From assembly GCA_027625915.1 (NCBI GenBank), contig JANTQA010000017.1, positions 496,001 to 560,000 on the forward strand: a DNA stretch of 64,000 nt, read 5' to 3'. The notes beneath the pieces were generated by a model that made no database searches, was not told the DNA's origin, and saw nothing but the letters and a program-made list of their open reading frames with translations. Position numbers and translations under genes: made by a program. Positions 24,301 to 36,714 of this stretch are shown here, piece after piece. The stretch's first letter is position 1; each line of letters opens with the position of its first letter. Source of the stretch: Anaeramoeba flamelloides (taxonomy: Eukaryota > Metamonada > Anaeramoebidae).

Positions 24301-27027
24301 AAGTACTTGGCGCCCTTGATGCCAATTTGGTTATTTGACAAATTTAGAACTCGTATGACGGAATTGTTTTTTTTCAGTAGCAGCGCGATCCATTTGGCAC
24401 CAATGGAGCCAAAGTCATTGTTTGATAGATCCAAGTTCGTGATGGTTGTGTTGTTTTGCAAGGCCTTGGAAAAGTAATAGACGCCAGTGTCATCTAGCTT
24501 GTTGTTATTGTAAACAAATCTCTTCAATGCACCGTTTTCCAAGAGCCCCCGTGCGATTTCCTTTGTGCCAATGCTTTTTATTCGATGGTTGTACGACAAA
24601 TCCAGCGTAATAATGTCTTTGTTCTTTTCCAATAGTTTCCGTATGACCTTTGAGCCTGTAACGCCAATGTGGTTATTACTTAAATAGAGCTCTTTCAAAT
24701 TTGTGTTGCTATACAGGCCGTTTAAGAGTGTCTTTACCCCCCGGGAGCCTAACAAATTTGAGGACAGATCTAAATTAGCAAACTTAGGGTTGGTGTCTAA
24801 ATAAGAGCCAAACCAAACACTGATCTTATCACTAATTAAATTGTTCCCGGAAAAGTCCAACGAGACGATCTTACTTAGCCCGGCAACATTCTTCAAGATT
24901 TCTAACCATATTTGAGGTTCTGTGCATGACGGTAAGCTGAGTTTGCTTTGAATTAATTTCGATTCCAAGAGCCCCTGGATAATTTCTCTTGACAATTTGC
25001 TTTTGCTTGCATTAAAGATCGTTTCAACTAAATTTGTGTAATAGTATTTGGACGTGATTTTCACTTTCTGGTGAATCGAAAACTTTCCTCGGATACTGGG
25101 CTCAATGATTTTCAATAATGAGCTTGTTTCAGATCGTTGCTTGTCATTTAAAAACAGCCAATAATATGTCTGGAACACTTGAGGCGAAAATGCATTATAA
25201 AGAAAGAGTGTCAACTTTTGATGTAATTCGAAAAAGGACTTTTTGTCTAAAAGATCAAGCACTGCATAGGGCTTGTTATTTTTGTAATAATCCATTTGAT
25301 TGAAAACAGAAAAATATTTGCTCTTTGAAAACATTTCTTTGTTTTTGCTCAGAGTGCCCTTCCTCTTTTGGGACAATTTAGACTGGATTTCTCGACTCAA
25401 TAGCTCCTTTTGGTTATCGAAAAATCGTTTCAGTTTATTTTTCATCTTGGACAGTAACTGATCATGCTGCTTATATAATGGTAATGACCTGAAATATAAT
25501 TTGCTTTCGTCACGCTTTAATAAATCAGATCTCTTTGTGAAAACAAAAAAGGTTAATCTCGAGGGGTTTTCTAAAAAAGATTCTCCCAGTTCGGATAAAA
25601 ATTCCTCAAATCGTACTAAATAGTTTTGCCCTTTCCCTGATTTTTGAGTCAGGACTTGCTTTGTGTCAGGTAATGGGAAAAAAACTAACTGAATAATATT
25701 GCCTTCTTCTTGTGTATTCCAATACGAATCCTGATTCCCACAAAAGTCTCCATCAACAAACCTATTATAATTATTTTGTTTTTTAATTTTTATTTTGTTT
25801 TTGATTTTTATTTTGTTTTTTATTTTTGTTTTTTTTTTTTATTTTGTTTTTTATTTTTATTTATATATTTTAATTTCAATTTGTAGATTTGTTTATATTT
25901 ATATTTATATTTTGAATTAATGCTTGTTTTCTTTTTTTTTTCCTTTTTTATATTTTATTAAAAACACTTGTTTGAATATAAATTTAAAAAATTTTGGTAC
26001 TAGTTTCAATTTTATCTTTTTTTTCATTTTTTTTTTAATCAATTTGAATTTTGATCACAATTAGATTTTTAATTTTACAATCAAATAACATTTGGATTCA
26101 ATTTTAATCAATTTGATATTTATTTTATTTTTTTTTTGAAAACATAGCCAACAAAAGTCTTCAAATGATATGAATAAAAGTAAAGTTAAAAATAAATAAT
26201 AATAATAATAATAATAATACATTCTTTGTTTTTTTTTTTTTTTTTTTGCTTTTTTATCCAAATCAGTGTTCTAATATTAAAAACGAGTATGTGTACTTAC
26301 TTGTATTCTGTACCAGCTAAAAATAGTTTATGCTTTTTGATTTTTTTATTTGGTGGTGCATATGTAAGCCATAGAGGTTTTGGTAATTGCTTATGTATAT
26401 GTTTGGTAATTAATTCACGATCTCTAATAAATGAAAATAAAAATCGTGATTGCTCGATTGACAACCTTGAACTGAATCGTTTTTTTTTCATAACAATGTC
26501 CCAAACAGAATCAATTAAATTCAAAATTTTTTTACTTTTTTTGAGTATTCTTTTTCTTTTTTTTTTTATTTTTATTAAAAATGCTTTTAATTTTTCTCTG
26601 GTTTCAAGGGTTAGATTCTTTTTTTTGATTTTTTTTTTTTTTTTTTTTTTTGTTTTTTTTTGTTTTGTTTTTTTTTTGTGGAAATATTATCATTATTTGT
26701 AAATATTGTAATTATTATTAGAAATATAATTAAGATCAAAAAGAAATAAAACAATGATACAAACCTTGTTTTCTCTTACAACACAAGTTTTTTTATATAA
26801 AATTTTGTTTACTAAAATCTCAAAAATTGTAATGATGGTTGAAAGAATATATTTTTTTGCTTGATTCATTTCCTTTTTTGAAAACTTTTTTCTTAAAAAT
26901 TTATAATGGTTAATCAATGTTGTTTTCCCTGAAGAGGCTGGTCCTATTTGATGTTTAAAGATATTTATTAAAAATAATATTTTGTTATTATTGATATATG
27001 AAAAGAATGTTTTTTTATTGTTTTCAT
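18372..27027 (-). CDS. Giant G-alpha-like / LRR / TPR / XK-related membrane fusion protein
   Basis: Three exons with matching phases: 26765-27027, 26301-26617 and 18372-25761 (introns 147 and 539 bp; donors GTTTGT and GTAAGT), about 2,650 residues. A further 5' exon is required, since the frame meets a stop just upstream of 27027 with no ATG. Exon 1 carries a P-loop (GPASSGKTT) placed as in G-alpha subunits. Exon 2 matches the G-alpha helical domain (ILNLIDSVWDIV, then RFLFSFIRDRELI). The start of exon 3 continues with DGDFCGNQ where G-alpha has DVGGQ, and TKRSD where it has NKKD. LRRs of ribonuclease-inhibitor type lie at ~24030-24880 (LDLSNNQIG-type repeats), TPRs at ~21050-23500, and acidic DEDEDE and EQEQ tracts at 22310-22375 and 21740-21810. 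An XK-related domain follows at ~20100-20820 (MDAITDVLL, then FELSFEALPQCLFQ), then about nine more membrane helices and a Ser/Thr-rich tail. Inferred role: membrane signalling, perhaps phospholipid scrambling. Confidence 0.82.
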
Positions 27028-28790
27028 CTGAAAATAATGTTGTTTACCTATCAAATTGACCTTTGGTTTAATTTTATTGTTTGTTTATATATAGAAATAT
27101 AAAATAAAAAAAAAAAGAAATAAAAATTATTAATTAATTCATTAATTTTAAATAAGTATTTTAATAAAAAAGTAGAAATAGAAATTTTGAATGTATTGTT
27201 TTTTTGTAATATATATATAAGCTATTTCTAAGAAAGTGGGGCAAATTTATTTTAAAATTTATTTATTAAACTCCATCTTTTAAAAAGTATTTAAATATAT
27301 AAAATCATTAACTACTATTTATTGATTCATTATAATAATTAATTTTTTTTTTTAGTATTGTATTACATAAATAAAAGATATTAAATTTTCTGATCTCGAT
27401 TTTATCAGATATTTTTTAGGGGTGAAAATTGGTGTTTATTATTTTCTTTTTGATGGAAGAAATCGTTTTCATAACTTGTTTAATCTCAGCAAAATTTCAA
27501 ATAGAATTGAAAACATATAACTTCATTTGGTTGTTTAAAAAATCATTTGTATCCTTTCCATATTTCCTGTTTTTTATTGAAATTGATCGTACATTGTTTT
27601 CACCAAAAAAAGTGAAATTTTTTTTTTTTCATTTTTTGGAAATATTTCATCAGATATATTTTGAAATAAATATTTTAATCATTGATTCAATTGGTATTAA
27701 TATTAAACTTAATTTGTTATCGTTAATTAACGAATACATCCGCTAACAAAGATGGTTTTTTATGAAATGTAAAAAAAAAAATGCACCACTTTTTTGGAAA
27801 TACCTTATATATATTTAAGTATTTCGAATTAAATTTCAAAATACTTTGGTTTAATATTAAATAAAGTATCACAATTTTAAATCTTAGGTAGTGTTGTGTT
27901 CTGACGAATCCCTTAAGATTTTAATTATTTTGAAAATAAATTTGTGTATGTTGTTACTCTTTTAAAAAGTTAACTCTTTCTTGACAAAATTGAAGAAAGC
28001 ATCCACAAAAAAGAACCTTTAAATCAAGAATATATCGGCAAAATACTGAAAATCCTTAAGGTAGCTGTCTCCATAAAAATAAATTAATATTTTTTGAATT
28101 TTGAAAAACTTCTATTCAAAGTTTTACTTCAAAGTACTCATCGGGGTATAAAAATCGAAAGGATTCTATTAAATCATTTTTTTTTGTCGTTTTTCCACAA
28201 ACTTTTGTTTGTTGTTTTTTTTTATTTATCCAAGATAACAAAAAAAAATTCTGGCAAATATAAGAAAAATGTTAATTTGAATGATGGAATTCTTGTATGA
28301 ATGTTTTTTGGGTGTTTAAATAAAAATGAATTTTCAAGTAATTTAGAGTTGGTGATTTATTTGCTTGGTAATGGAAAAAATGGTTGAACAAAAAATAAGA
28401 AAAAAGAAAACCAAAAAAGAAACAAAATAAAATGGATTTGAAAAAACAACAATAATTTGAAAAAGAAAAACGTGAAAGTTTCCACCCAATCTATATAATA
28501 TATTTTAAAAGAGTCAAAATTAAGATGCAATCTTCTTTTTTTATTTGAATCTTGTTCTTTTTTCTTTTCCAAGAAATTTTCTACTTTGATCTAACTTGTT
28601 TCTTTTTTCTTTTGAGAAATTTTCATTTTTGATCTACTTATGTCAACTTTTTGAAACCAAAATTTAATAAAATGTAAATAAGTATCATTTTAAACTCTCT
28701 GTTTTTATTTTTCTTCTTTTTTAATACAAATAAGTAAAAAATGTTGAATGGACTTGAAAATAATTCATTTAACAAAAAATGTGTTTTTTT
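27028..28790. other. Upstream region of the giant gene, non-coding as read
   Basis: It should contain the missing first exon and promoter of the giant gene. No ATG-bearing frame with a convincing donor of the required phase was found. The plus-strand frame at 27429-27746 is Phe/Ile-rich, has no recognisable domain, and is probably chance. Confidence 0.4.
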
Positions 28791-29340
28791 TTTTATTTTG
28801 AAGGGTAGAAATTAATTTCCTCACACAACCATTGGATTTTTTTTACTTTTTGAAATGTATGAAAATTTATTTAATTTTCTTTTCATTTCAAAAATTAAAA
28901 AAAACCGCCATTAGGTTATCCATAATTTAAAAGAATTGAGTAAAATCAAATATTTTTCTCTATTCTTTTGAATTTTGGAAAAGCTAGGCACTCTACGGCA
29001 CTCTACGGCACTTGACATTCGGTTTTTTTTTTATTTAGGAAATAAACCGATAATTTTTGAAATTTTCTTTTTATTTTCAAAAATTAAAAAAAACGACGTC
29101 AGGTTTTCCAGAGTTTTCTGTTTATTTGTAGGATCAATAGATTTTCGTTAGATTTTTTTTATTTTGAGAAATTAAAAAAAAACCTAGGCACTTGACCACA
29201 CTCTATGACACTCTACGGCACGTGAAAGCACTTTCCTTCACCCCCTAATTTCTAAATTTTTGTTTAGAAATTTTAATAAAGATTCGTAATTTTCTTTATT
29301 ATTAAATGATAAAAAGATATATAATGAATCTTGATTTTGA
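28791..29340 (-). mobile_element. 5'-truncated LINE, 3' end only, interrupted
   Basis: The minus strand at 29238-29336 encodes ENYESLLKFLNKNLEIRG, matching the C-terminus of the LINE at 60403-61738. The LINE 3' hairpin and poly-A tail lie at 28791-28832, and AAAAAATGTGTTTTTT flanks the whole insert on both sides (about 28775-28790 and 29341-29356) as a target-site duplication. Between C-terminus and tail sits a cluster of two-hairpin elements. Only the last ~150 bp of LINE is present, typical of incomplete reverse transcription. Confidence 0.75.
28833..29235. mobile_element. Cluster of two-hairpin elements nested in a LINE 3' end
   Basis: At least two units: each has a T-run/A-run hairpin (TTTTTTACTTTTTGAAATG and its complement) and a second hairpin around TTTTGAATTTTGGAAAAGC. 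Between units are repeated GGCACTCTACGGCAC motifs ending ACTTGACA. The same ~180 bp unit appears three times inside the LINE at 36715-37912. Non-coding. Confidence 0.65.
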
Positions 29341-29406
29341 AAAAAATGTGTTTTTTAACAGAAGATGGCTTCTGTGTATTTTAAACCTTTACAACCGCCT
29401 TAAAGT

Positions 29407-29872
29407 TTGTAAAAAAAGTGAAACACATTTTTCAATTGGCAACATTAATAGAATCACACAAATCACAGAAATCTGAAAACGAATAATACTGATAAATTCA
29501 AATAAATATCATAAAAATTTTAATTCATTTTCCGTTTTACAAATTTTTTTACACAAGCTTTGATTAAAGCTCTCTAGACATTTAAATGTGAAGAAACTTT
29601 GTAAAATTGGTTTGACTTTCAAAAGATTCGTTCTCTTGAGTTGTTTTATTAGTTGAGTTAATTGATTACAAAAATGGAAATTGAACTAAAAATTTAATTC
29701 AATTTATTTGAATTTATCAGTAAGATCAATTGAGAAAAGAAAAAATAAATGATTAAAAATAAAATGAGTCTGGCTTCACACCTTAAATGGGATTGTCTCA
29801 AAGGACCTTGAGACAAATTGATAAATTGTAAACGTTGTTCTTAAAAAGCGTGTTTCACATTTTTTCAAAAGT
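29407..29872. mobile_element. TIR element with GTGAAACAC ends
   Basis: The left TTTGTAAAAAAAGTGAAACA and right TGTTTCACATTTTTTCAAAA ends are inverted repeats ~465 bp apart. The left end continues into TTGGCAACATTAATAG, similar to the elements at 54657 and 57999 (TTGGGAACCTTAATAG). Non-coding; boundaries approximate. Confidence 0.5.
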
Positions 29873-30102
29873 GTAACTTTCTTTTTTCAAACAAAAAATC
29901 AAAAACCATCTCATGTCATACAGGTATTTCCAAAACAAATGCGAAAATTATTGGTTTGTAAAATAAAATTTTTTTCCCAAAAATTAGATGAAAAAACATA
30001 AGATCTTCGAATAGCAATTTGAAAATGGAAAACTTGAGATTAAATTCTCTCTTCCATAATGAACTTTTGAGAGAAAATTTTCATTTGAATAGAACTGTCA
30101 TA

Positions 30103-30564
30103 CAGTGATCAAAATAATGCGTGCACAAAGACTATAATCCGTGTTTTTTTTTTTTTCTTGTTCCAAGGCAACATCCAATTCATTACCAAATAGTATATCT
30201 AAGTTCAAATCGATTTTGAAAGTAAAGGTCTGGTTATTTTCAGTAAAATTTAAATTATTAATGTAATTAGTTGAAAATTTTCCATAATATTCTTAATTTT
30301 TTTGAATTTTTTTTGTTTTTTTGATGATAAAAATTTTCTTAAAAATTTACTCTATTTTTTTGAGATAAATTTTTCGATTTGATCCTTTATTTTTAGAATT
30401 TATTATTAAATAATAGAACTTTAAGAAACCAATACCATATTTTTTTAGGATTTATTATAAGTTTCTTTGGATTGGTTAATTTATAGGTCTTCGATAACAA
30501 AAAAGCACGCTTTTTATTTTGAACCACACATTAAATTTTTTTGCACGCTTTATTTTGACAACAG
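30103..30564. mobile_element. Mariner-like non-autonomous element, copy 3 (opposite orientation)
   Basis: Begins CAGTGATCAAAATAATGCGT next to TA and ends in CGCTTTATTTTGACAACAG. The body is the reverse complement of the 4297 and 6377 copies. The right flank lacks a clear TA, so that end may be eroded. Confidence 0.7.
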
Positions 30565-30572
30565 CACATCCA

Positions 30573-31000
30573 TATTTTCAAATTTTTTTGAAGCAATTTT
30601 ACACACAAAATGCAAAACAAAAAATTTTTTTGTTGAGATTACAACCCAACACCCAAGAAGTTTGTTGAGTGTTTTAAAAAGTTCTGTAAAATGTAAAATA
30701 GAAAAGGAGAAAAAGAAAAATAAATTTGGTGTTTCTTTTTGGAAAAACAAAATTTTTCTTTTGAAAATTCACCCTTCAGGAAACAACCTTTACATGGTAG
30801 TTGTCTTTACAAAAAATTCGAAAAATTTCGAAATTATTAAAAGATTTGAACAAATTTTTGAAGGGAAACAAATTTTTCCAGAATCAAAATTTGTTATTAG
30901 GTCTGGTTTTGGGAAGAATGACAGCTTTGAACAAAAGATCGAGAGATCTAAATTCACTGAAAAAAAGGGCTTTCGAAATGATTCGGATTCAGTTCCTTAA
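30573..31000 (+). other. Unassigned open frame, doubtful gene
   Basis: An open frame that starts inside the transposon end and runs 177 codons is long for this AT-rich background. The later half (HPSGNNLYMVVVFTKNSK, then PESKFVIRSGFGKNDSFE) is reasonably balanced in composition. No domain, intron partner or sensible start outside the transposon is visible. It could be a small gene, an exon, or a decayed insert. Confidence 0.22.
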
Positions 31001-31260
31001 TTTCAACTGTACTTTCAAAATTTAGGGAAATAAAAAGAAAGCTACACAGAAATTTGATACCATTCAAAATTGAGGGAAAAAAAGTAAATAAAGGTTGGTA
31101 ACAGAAAAGTGTATAGCACGCGTTTTAAAATGACCAACTTGACGGTTAGTCACTCATTAATTGAAAACATGCATCAAGTTAATTATTTGTTACTAAAATT
31201 GGAGAGTTTGTGCTTTTCGGGATTTGAAAGAAAAAAAAAAAAAAAAAAAAGAATGATTAC

Positions 31261-31713
31261 TTGAAATACAGGTGCAGTTGCTAATAGACTTGATGCTTTA
31301 TAACTTAGCGTTTTTTTATTTGACTCATTATCAATTAGGTGCTCCCAAATATCTTTTCTATATTTGTTTAGCTGTTCTTCTCCTGAGCTTGATTCGGGAA
31401 AATTTTCTGTTTCCCACCCAGAGTCCGATCCAGATCCGAACCCTTCCTTAGGTAAACCTTCGTTCTTTTTTTTGCTTTTTTTGTTTGGATCCTTTTTTTT
31501 TTGATCCATTTCCTCAGGATTCATATTGTCGCTTTTGGATTTGGAGTCGTTTTTTAACAGTTCACTGTTGCTTTCACTTTCTTTGCTTGATCCAATCGTA
31601 TCCAATTCAATATTTGGCGAATGCACTTGTTTTTCATTTTTGTTGCTTTCTTCGTCAGACTTGTGTGTTTCAGAACTATCTGAACTACTTGTGTCTGTTT
31701 TTGAAGAGCTCAT
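31261..31713 (-). CDS. Acidic Ser-rich protein, first exon(s)
   Basis: The frame opens with ATG at 31713 (MSSSKTDTSSSDSSETH) and gives 151 codons rich in Ser, Asp/Glu and Lys. A basic patch (KKKDPNKKSKKK) and a more ordinary C-terminal part (YRKDIWEHLIDNESNKKTLS) follow. A good donor (GTAATC) follows the CAA codon at 31261. The next acceptor (TTTTAG at about 31184) would bring TAA at once, so this may be nearly the whole protein, or more exons lie further away. Casein-kinase-like acidic Ser sites abound. Family unknown; probably disordered. Confidence 0.6.
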
Positions 31714-32953
31714 TACAAGATCGATGAAAAAAAATAAATTTCAAAATAACACAAAATTCGATCTTTCTTAATTTTCACATATTTTTTAATCAACACAGAT
31801 TTTTGCTTTGCTTTTTGTTTCAGAAAGACACAAAGATTTTTTAACTCACTTTTTTTAAACAAAAATTTTGAACTTCTCTTAAGTAAAACAAACTTCCAAC
31901 TACTTTCAGGCATTGGTTTTTTGTAATTTTTTATGTTTTGGGAATTATGATAAATTTCTTTTTTTTTTCCATTTTTTACCCAAAGAATAATCACCAATAC
32001 ACACTCCCTTCCAAACCAAAGAATTTTAGGTTTACTTAATGGATTTTCCTAAAACCTGGTCAAAAAGCAACAGTGTTAATACTTCTTGTGTTCATTTAAA
32101 AAAAAAAAACTTAATCAAAATTTAATCCCAGTCCTTTGTTTTTCTTCTTGTTCTGTGACAAAGCCTATTTAACCACACAAGAGTATATATGTTGTAAAGT
32201 CTCAATTTTGGAAGAAAAACAATTAAAATTTTCTGATTCTTTTTATGACTTTCTTTTCGAAGTAATGGAACTTTTTGAAATTATTGTCATATTCGATAAC
32301 TATTAATTATAAAATAAAAAGATCAAAATTTTCATTCAGCTTTCCCAAAAAATACAAAAATTTAATAAGTCATCAAAAACCCAATTCTTAAACAGTAAAT
32401 CATTAATTTAAGCTTCTTTTACAGAATTAAAAAATTGAAAAGGTTAACCTGATTTATTTAAAACTACTTTTTTGTAAAGCCGAATGAAAATTTTGTTCAA
32501 TTTATTTCACAACAAATTATTTTTATTGTCAATTACTTTGATCATTTAATGAGTAGACTTTCTCATAATTAAAAACAATTTTTTTATTAGAAATAATGGT
32601 CAAAAAAGTCGAGAGATTATTTTTTTGAAGAGAAGAATCGAAAAGTTTTTTTTTTTATGAAATTTCTGATAATTTGAGTAAACATTTTTTCTTCAAGAGA
32701 TTTTCGAAGTCATCTGTGAGAATAACACTTGATACTTGTCTAACCAATGTTTCAAATAAAATCTCTGTTTTCTTAATTATTTAAAGACTCAACATTAATT
32801 AGTGAAAGAAACTAACAATAAACTACAACATAAATATATTACTGATTTCTTCAAGTTCTATTCTCTAAAAAATGAAATTTTAAAAACGAAAGGGAAAATT
32901 TTTCTCAGAAAAAATAAAATAACAATTATTCAAAAGGTTGAAAAAAAATAGAC
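31714..32953. other. Intergenic, non-coding
   Basis: Upstream flank of the acidic protein gene. AT-rich; no frame or repeat that I can support. Confidence 0.4.
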
Positions 32954-33430
32954 CTGTTACCAATAAAATGACGCTTGCAAAAAAATTTAATTGTGTTTCA
33001 AAATACAAAAGTATACTATTTTGTTATAGAAGACCTATACATTAATAGATCATTGAATCCAATAATAAACCCTAATTAAATATGGTATTGATTTCTTAAA
33101 AGTTCTATTCTCTAAAAAGAAATTCTAAAAATAAAGTATAAAATTGGAAAATTTATCTTAAAAAATAGTAAATTTTTTGATTTTGTTAATTACAAAATCA
33201 AAAAATTTCAAAAAAAAGTGAGAAAATTATAGAAAAATTTTCATCAAATTGTATGAATAATTTAAATTTTACTGAAAATATTAAGGGGTTTACTTGAAAA
33301 ATTGATTTGGACTTTAGGTATACTAATGGGTAGTAAATTGAATATTGCCTTGGAACAAGAAGAAAAAAAACCACTTATTATTTTTTGAAACCTGGTTGTT
33401 AGCAGTTGGGAAAGTATTATTTTGATCACA
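32954..33430. mobile_element. Mariner-like non-autonomous element, copy 4 (diverged)
   Basis: Same order of internal motifs as the copy at 4297 (GTTATAGAAGACCTATACATTAA, then TTTCTTAAAAGTTCTATTC, then GGTATACTAATGGGTAGTAA) with many substitutions. The ends have drifted (left CTGTTACCAATAAAATGACG) and no TA duplication is clear. Confidence 0.6.
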
Positions 33431-34446
33431 TTAAATTCTGAAAAATAAATTTTTTTTATTTAAAATTCACAAGTCTAAATTACACTCCTGTTTTACCTAT
33501 TAATTTAAAAAAGATACTCGTCAAATTGTATTTATTTGCGAAAAAGTATTTATATGCAAAAAAAGTGCTTATAAATGGAAAAGAATTTTTTGAATCAAAA
33601 AAGAGTCTTTTACGTGCATATTATTAAATTTCAAATTTGGTCAAATTTCAAAATTGTTCAAATTGAAATTTTTCATATTTTTGAAGAGTTTCTTGATTAT
33701 TATCATTAGTATGAAAGTTTTTAATGTTTTTTTATAGTTGTGGGAGGAAAAAGCAAAATGATTATTTTGCGATTGGTAGTATTTTATTACTAAATTGTAG
33801 AAAATCCAAAATTTTGAAATCATCAAAAATAAATATTTTTAAAAAATTGTTCAAAATCCAATTTTAACCACCAAAGTTAAGTGTAAATTTTTTACCCCTT
33901 AAAACAAGTTGCGAAGGTATAATTCCTCTCCTAATTGTTTTTTTTTTTTAGAATCCTTGCCAAAATTTTCTAGTATACCATTCAAACACCAAAAACCTAC
34001 TCTAGCATACTCTAAAGTACCCTAACACACCTTAAAGATGTTTTTAAATACCCACAGTCAATATATTTAAATGGAATTAACTTTTTGAAAAAAATGAGAA
34101 TTTGACCAATTTTGAAATTTGACCAAATTTGAAATTTAATAATTTTCCCTCTTTTACGAATAATAAACAATAGAAGTGTTGATGATAAAATGTATTATCA
34201 AGGTATGAGCAATAAAATCTGGATACTATTAAAAAAAATCACGATTAGTCCTACTTTATCATAAAAAATCATAAAATCGCTATATTGCAATCAAATAAAA
34301 TATATCGATGAAATTTAAAAATTCTTTTTTTGAAATTACCTTAAAAATAATCTTTTGACTTTTACAAAGCCTTAAGATTTTTCAATACTTTTACCCTTTA
34401 AAAATTTTAGCTTGTGTTTGAAATTTTTGAAAGAAAGAAAACTTTT

Positions 34447-35330
34447 ATAGCCATTGTGAAAAAAAATTTGGGTTATAAAAAAAAAATAGGGTCAGCCAAA
34501 AATTTGTTTTCGTTTTTTAAATAATAAATATTGGTAAAATAATTTTTGATCAAAGAAATAATTACAAGACCAAATCTTACATTCAAGAAAAAATAAAGTC
34601 ACGATCAATAATAATTTTCAAATACAATATTATTTCTTTGCATTTTGACCTTTTAGAATTGCTTTGGAAGGCTAAAAATACACAAATTGAATTATTATTG
34701 TAAACTCTACTAAAAAGAAATTTTTTTTTTTTATTAGATTATATTCCAAGATCAAGTTAGTGATTGTTCGGGAAGACTAAAAATGATTAATTTTTTTAAA
34801 TTAAATTTTGTCTATGGGGATTTTTAGTATTTAAATGGTTTCAAAAATCTTAGTATTTCATTTTTTTAAAGTTTTGACTGTTAAACATTGGTTAAAATCA
34901 ATTACTATTGAAAAAATATCTTTTTTAGAAGATTATTTGATACAATTTGGCTTAAAAGGATATTTAAGATTAACCTTGATAAATTCACGTTATCTAACAA
35001 CGATAAATATCTTATTGAATTAATAGATTTGTATATTTCTCTCTAAATTGTTTTCTTATTTTTAGTAAAAGGTGTTATTAAAAACCTATTTGTGTATTTT
35101 TAGCGTTCCAAAGCAATTCTAAAAGGTCAAAACGCAATGAAATAATATTGCATTTGAAAATTATTATTGATCGTGACTTTGTTTTTTTCTTGAATGTAAG
35201 ATTTTTTCATCAAATTATACTTTGATCAAAAATCATTATACCAATATTTATTCTTTAAAAAACGAAAACAAACTTTTTGACTGACCCTATTTTTTTTTAT
35301 AACCCAAATTTTTTTCTCAATGGTAAATGG
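34447..35330. mobile_element. Long-TIR element, ~250 bp inverted arms
   Basis: The left arm (CATTGTGAAAAAAAATTTGG and on through AGGGTCAGCC, GATCAAAG, TAAAGTCACGATCAATAATA, CTTTTAGAATTGCTTTGGAA) reappears in reverse order and complement from 35085 to 35330. The central ~380 bp includes a 62-codon frame (34835-35023) with no recognisable domain. A non-autonomous DNA element is likely. A fragment of its end lies at 1761-1838. Confidence 0.7.
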
Positions 35331-36714
35331 GACCAGACTGAGCTTGTTTGTAGTGGAAAAAAAATTTTGCATTTTATTTTTTTTTTTTTTTATATAAAAA
35401 CTCATGTAAATTTTATGATCATACTAAACTCTTTTTCAAAGAAATGGGAATATCCCTCAAATTATAAATATCACCGAATTTGATTGTAATAAGATAATTA
35501 CTTATTGGGGGAAAATCATTTTAATTATTCATTTTTTTATTTTTTCATTTTTTAATAAATGGATATTGGACAGTTGGAAAATGAAAAAAAAAAGATAAGA
35601 AGAAATTAATTTGTAAATAATTTGCCTATGTATTAATTGAATTAGTTTAAGTTTGATTTCAAATAATCTAGATACATGAATTCAGAAAGAACATTATTAG
35701 ATTGATGCATGGAACAAAGAAAATTGAAAATAAAGAAAAAACAATCCAATAGAATACCAGATGAATTGCTGATTTATCTTGGAAATGAAATTTTAAAGAA
35801 CTAAAGTTTTACGTGTAAAGAATTATCAATAAAATGTCGAGAACGTTATCCCAATTCATCTTGTTCAAAGGTTTTTATTGCTTTTATATTTTTTTTCTTT
35901 AAAATTTACAAAATGAGATTTCTCATTTCAAATAAAAAGGCACACCAATTTTTTAAAATATTGAATTTTAATTTTGATTGTTTTGTTTTAATGAGTTTTA
36001 AATATCCAGTTGAGTGTTTTTTTTTATGTTTCAAAGAGTTTCTCAGATTTTAGAATGATACTATAATTAATTTGATTCAATTATGAATGATTCTTGAAAT
36101 TTTTTGTGACATATTATTTGAAAAAGACTTTAAAATTACCCATTTCAACAAAACACTTGAATCTAAAATATGTGTATTTTTTGAAAATGGAACTGTTACC
36201 TTCACAAAGTTCAATAACCAAAAAGGATAAAGAGTAATTTTCCTTCTTATTGGAGATCGATTCAACAAAACTTTAAGTCTCTATTTTTATTTTCTTTCCA
36301 ATACAAGGATACTCAAAGAACAAGGATAATAAAAAAGAAAAAAAAAATGTACAAAAAAACTTAATAATTTGTGATAATGTGGCTAGGATTGTTTTGAAAG
36401 CTTTTGAAACCTAATTTAACCCCTTTTAGCTTTCATAGAATATTGAAACTGTTTTCACCCCCAAGAACACATTCTTTAAAGAACAGATTAAGGGTTGGTT
36501 GTTTTATAAGTTCTTTTATCATTACAATATCCACACAACTTTTTTGACTGAGTGAATATTTATTTATCATTTAGTTTTTATTATTGTTGATCTAAAAGGA
36601 TCAACCGATAGGTTTTTCAACCAAATTCAAAGAAAATTCAAATAAAACTTTTTAATATGATACTTGATCGAATCATGTATCCTTTTTTTTTTTTTTTTTA
36701 AAGAATAACTTTTA
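35331..36714. other. Intergenic, non-coding
   Basis: No gene or clear repeat recognised. The last part, 36700-36714, is one copy of the target duplication of the LINE that follows. Confidence 0.4.

Noticed and set aside
27028-27047. A possible 20-bp intron (GTAAACAAC...TTTTCAG) just before the first read exon of the giant gene
   Set aside because: Far shorter than the other introns here (139 bp and up) and its upstream frame has no start codon or recognisable sequence; the CAG is more likely the acceptor of a longer intron.
30467-31000. 177-codon plus-strand frame taken as a full gene
   Set aside because: Its start and first ~35 codons lie inside the end of a mariner-like element copy; only the later part could be coding, and that remains doubtful.
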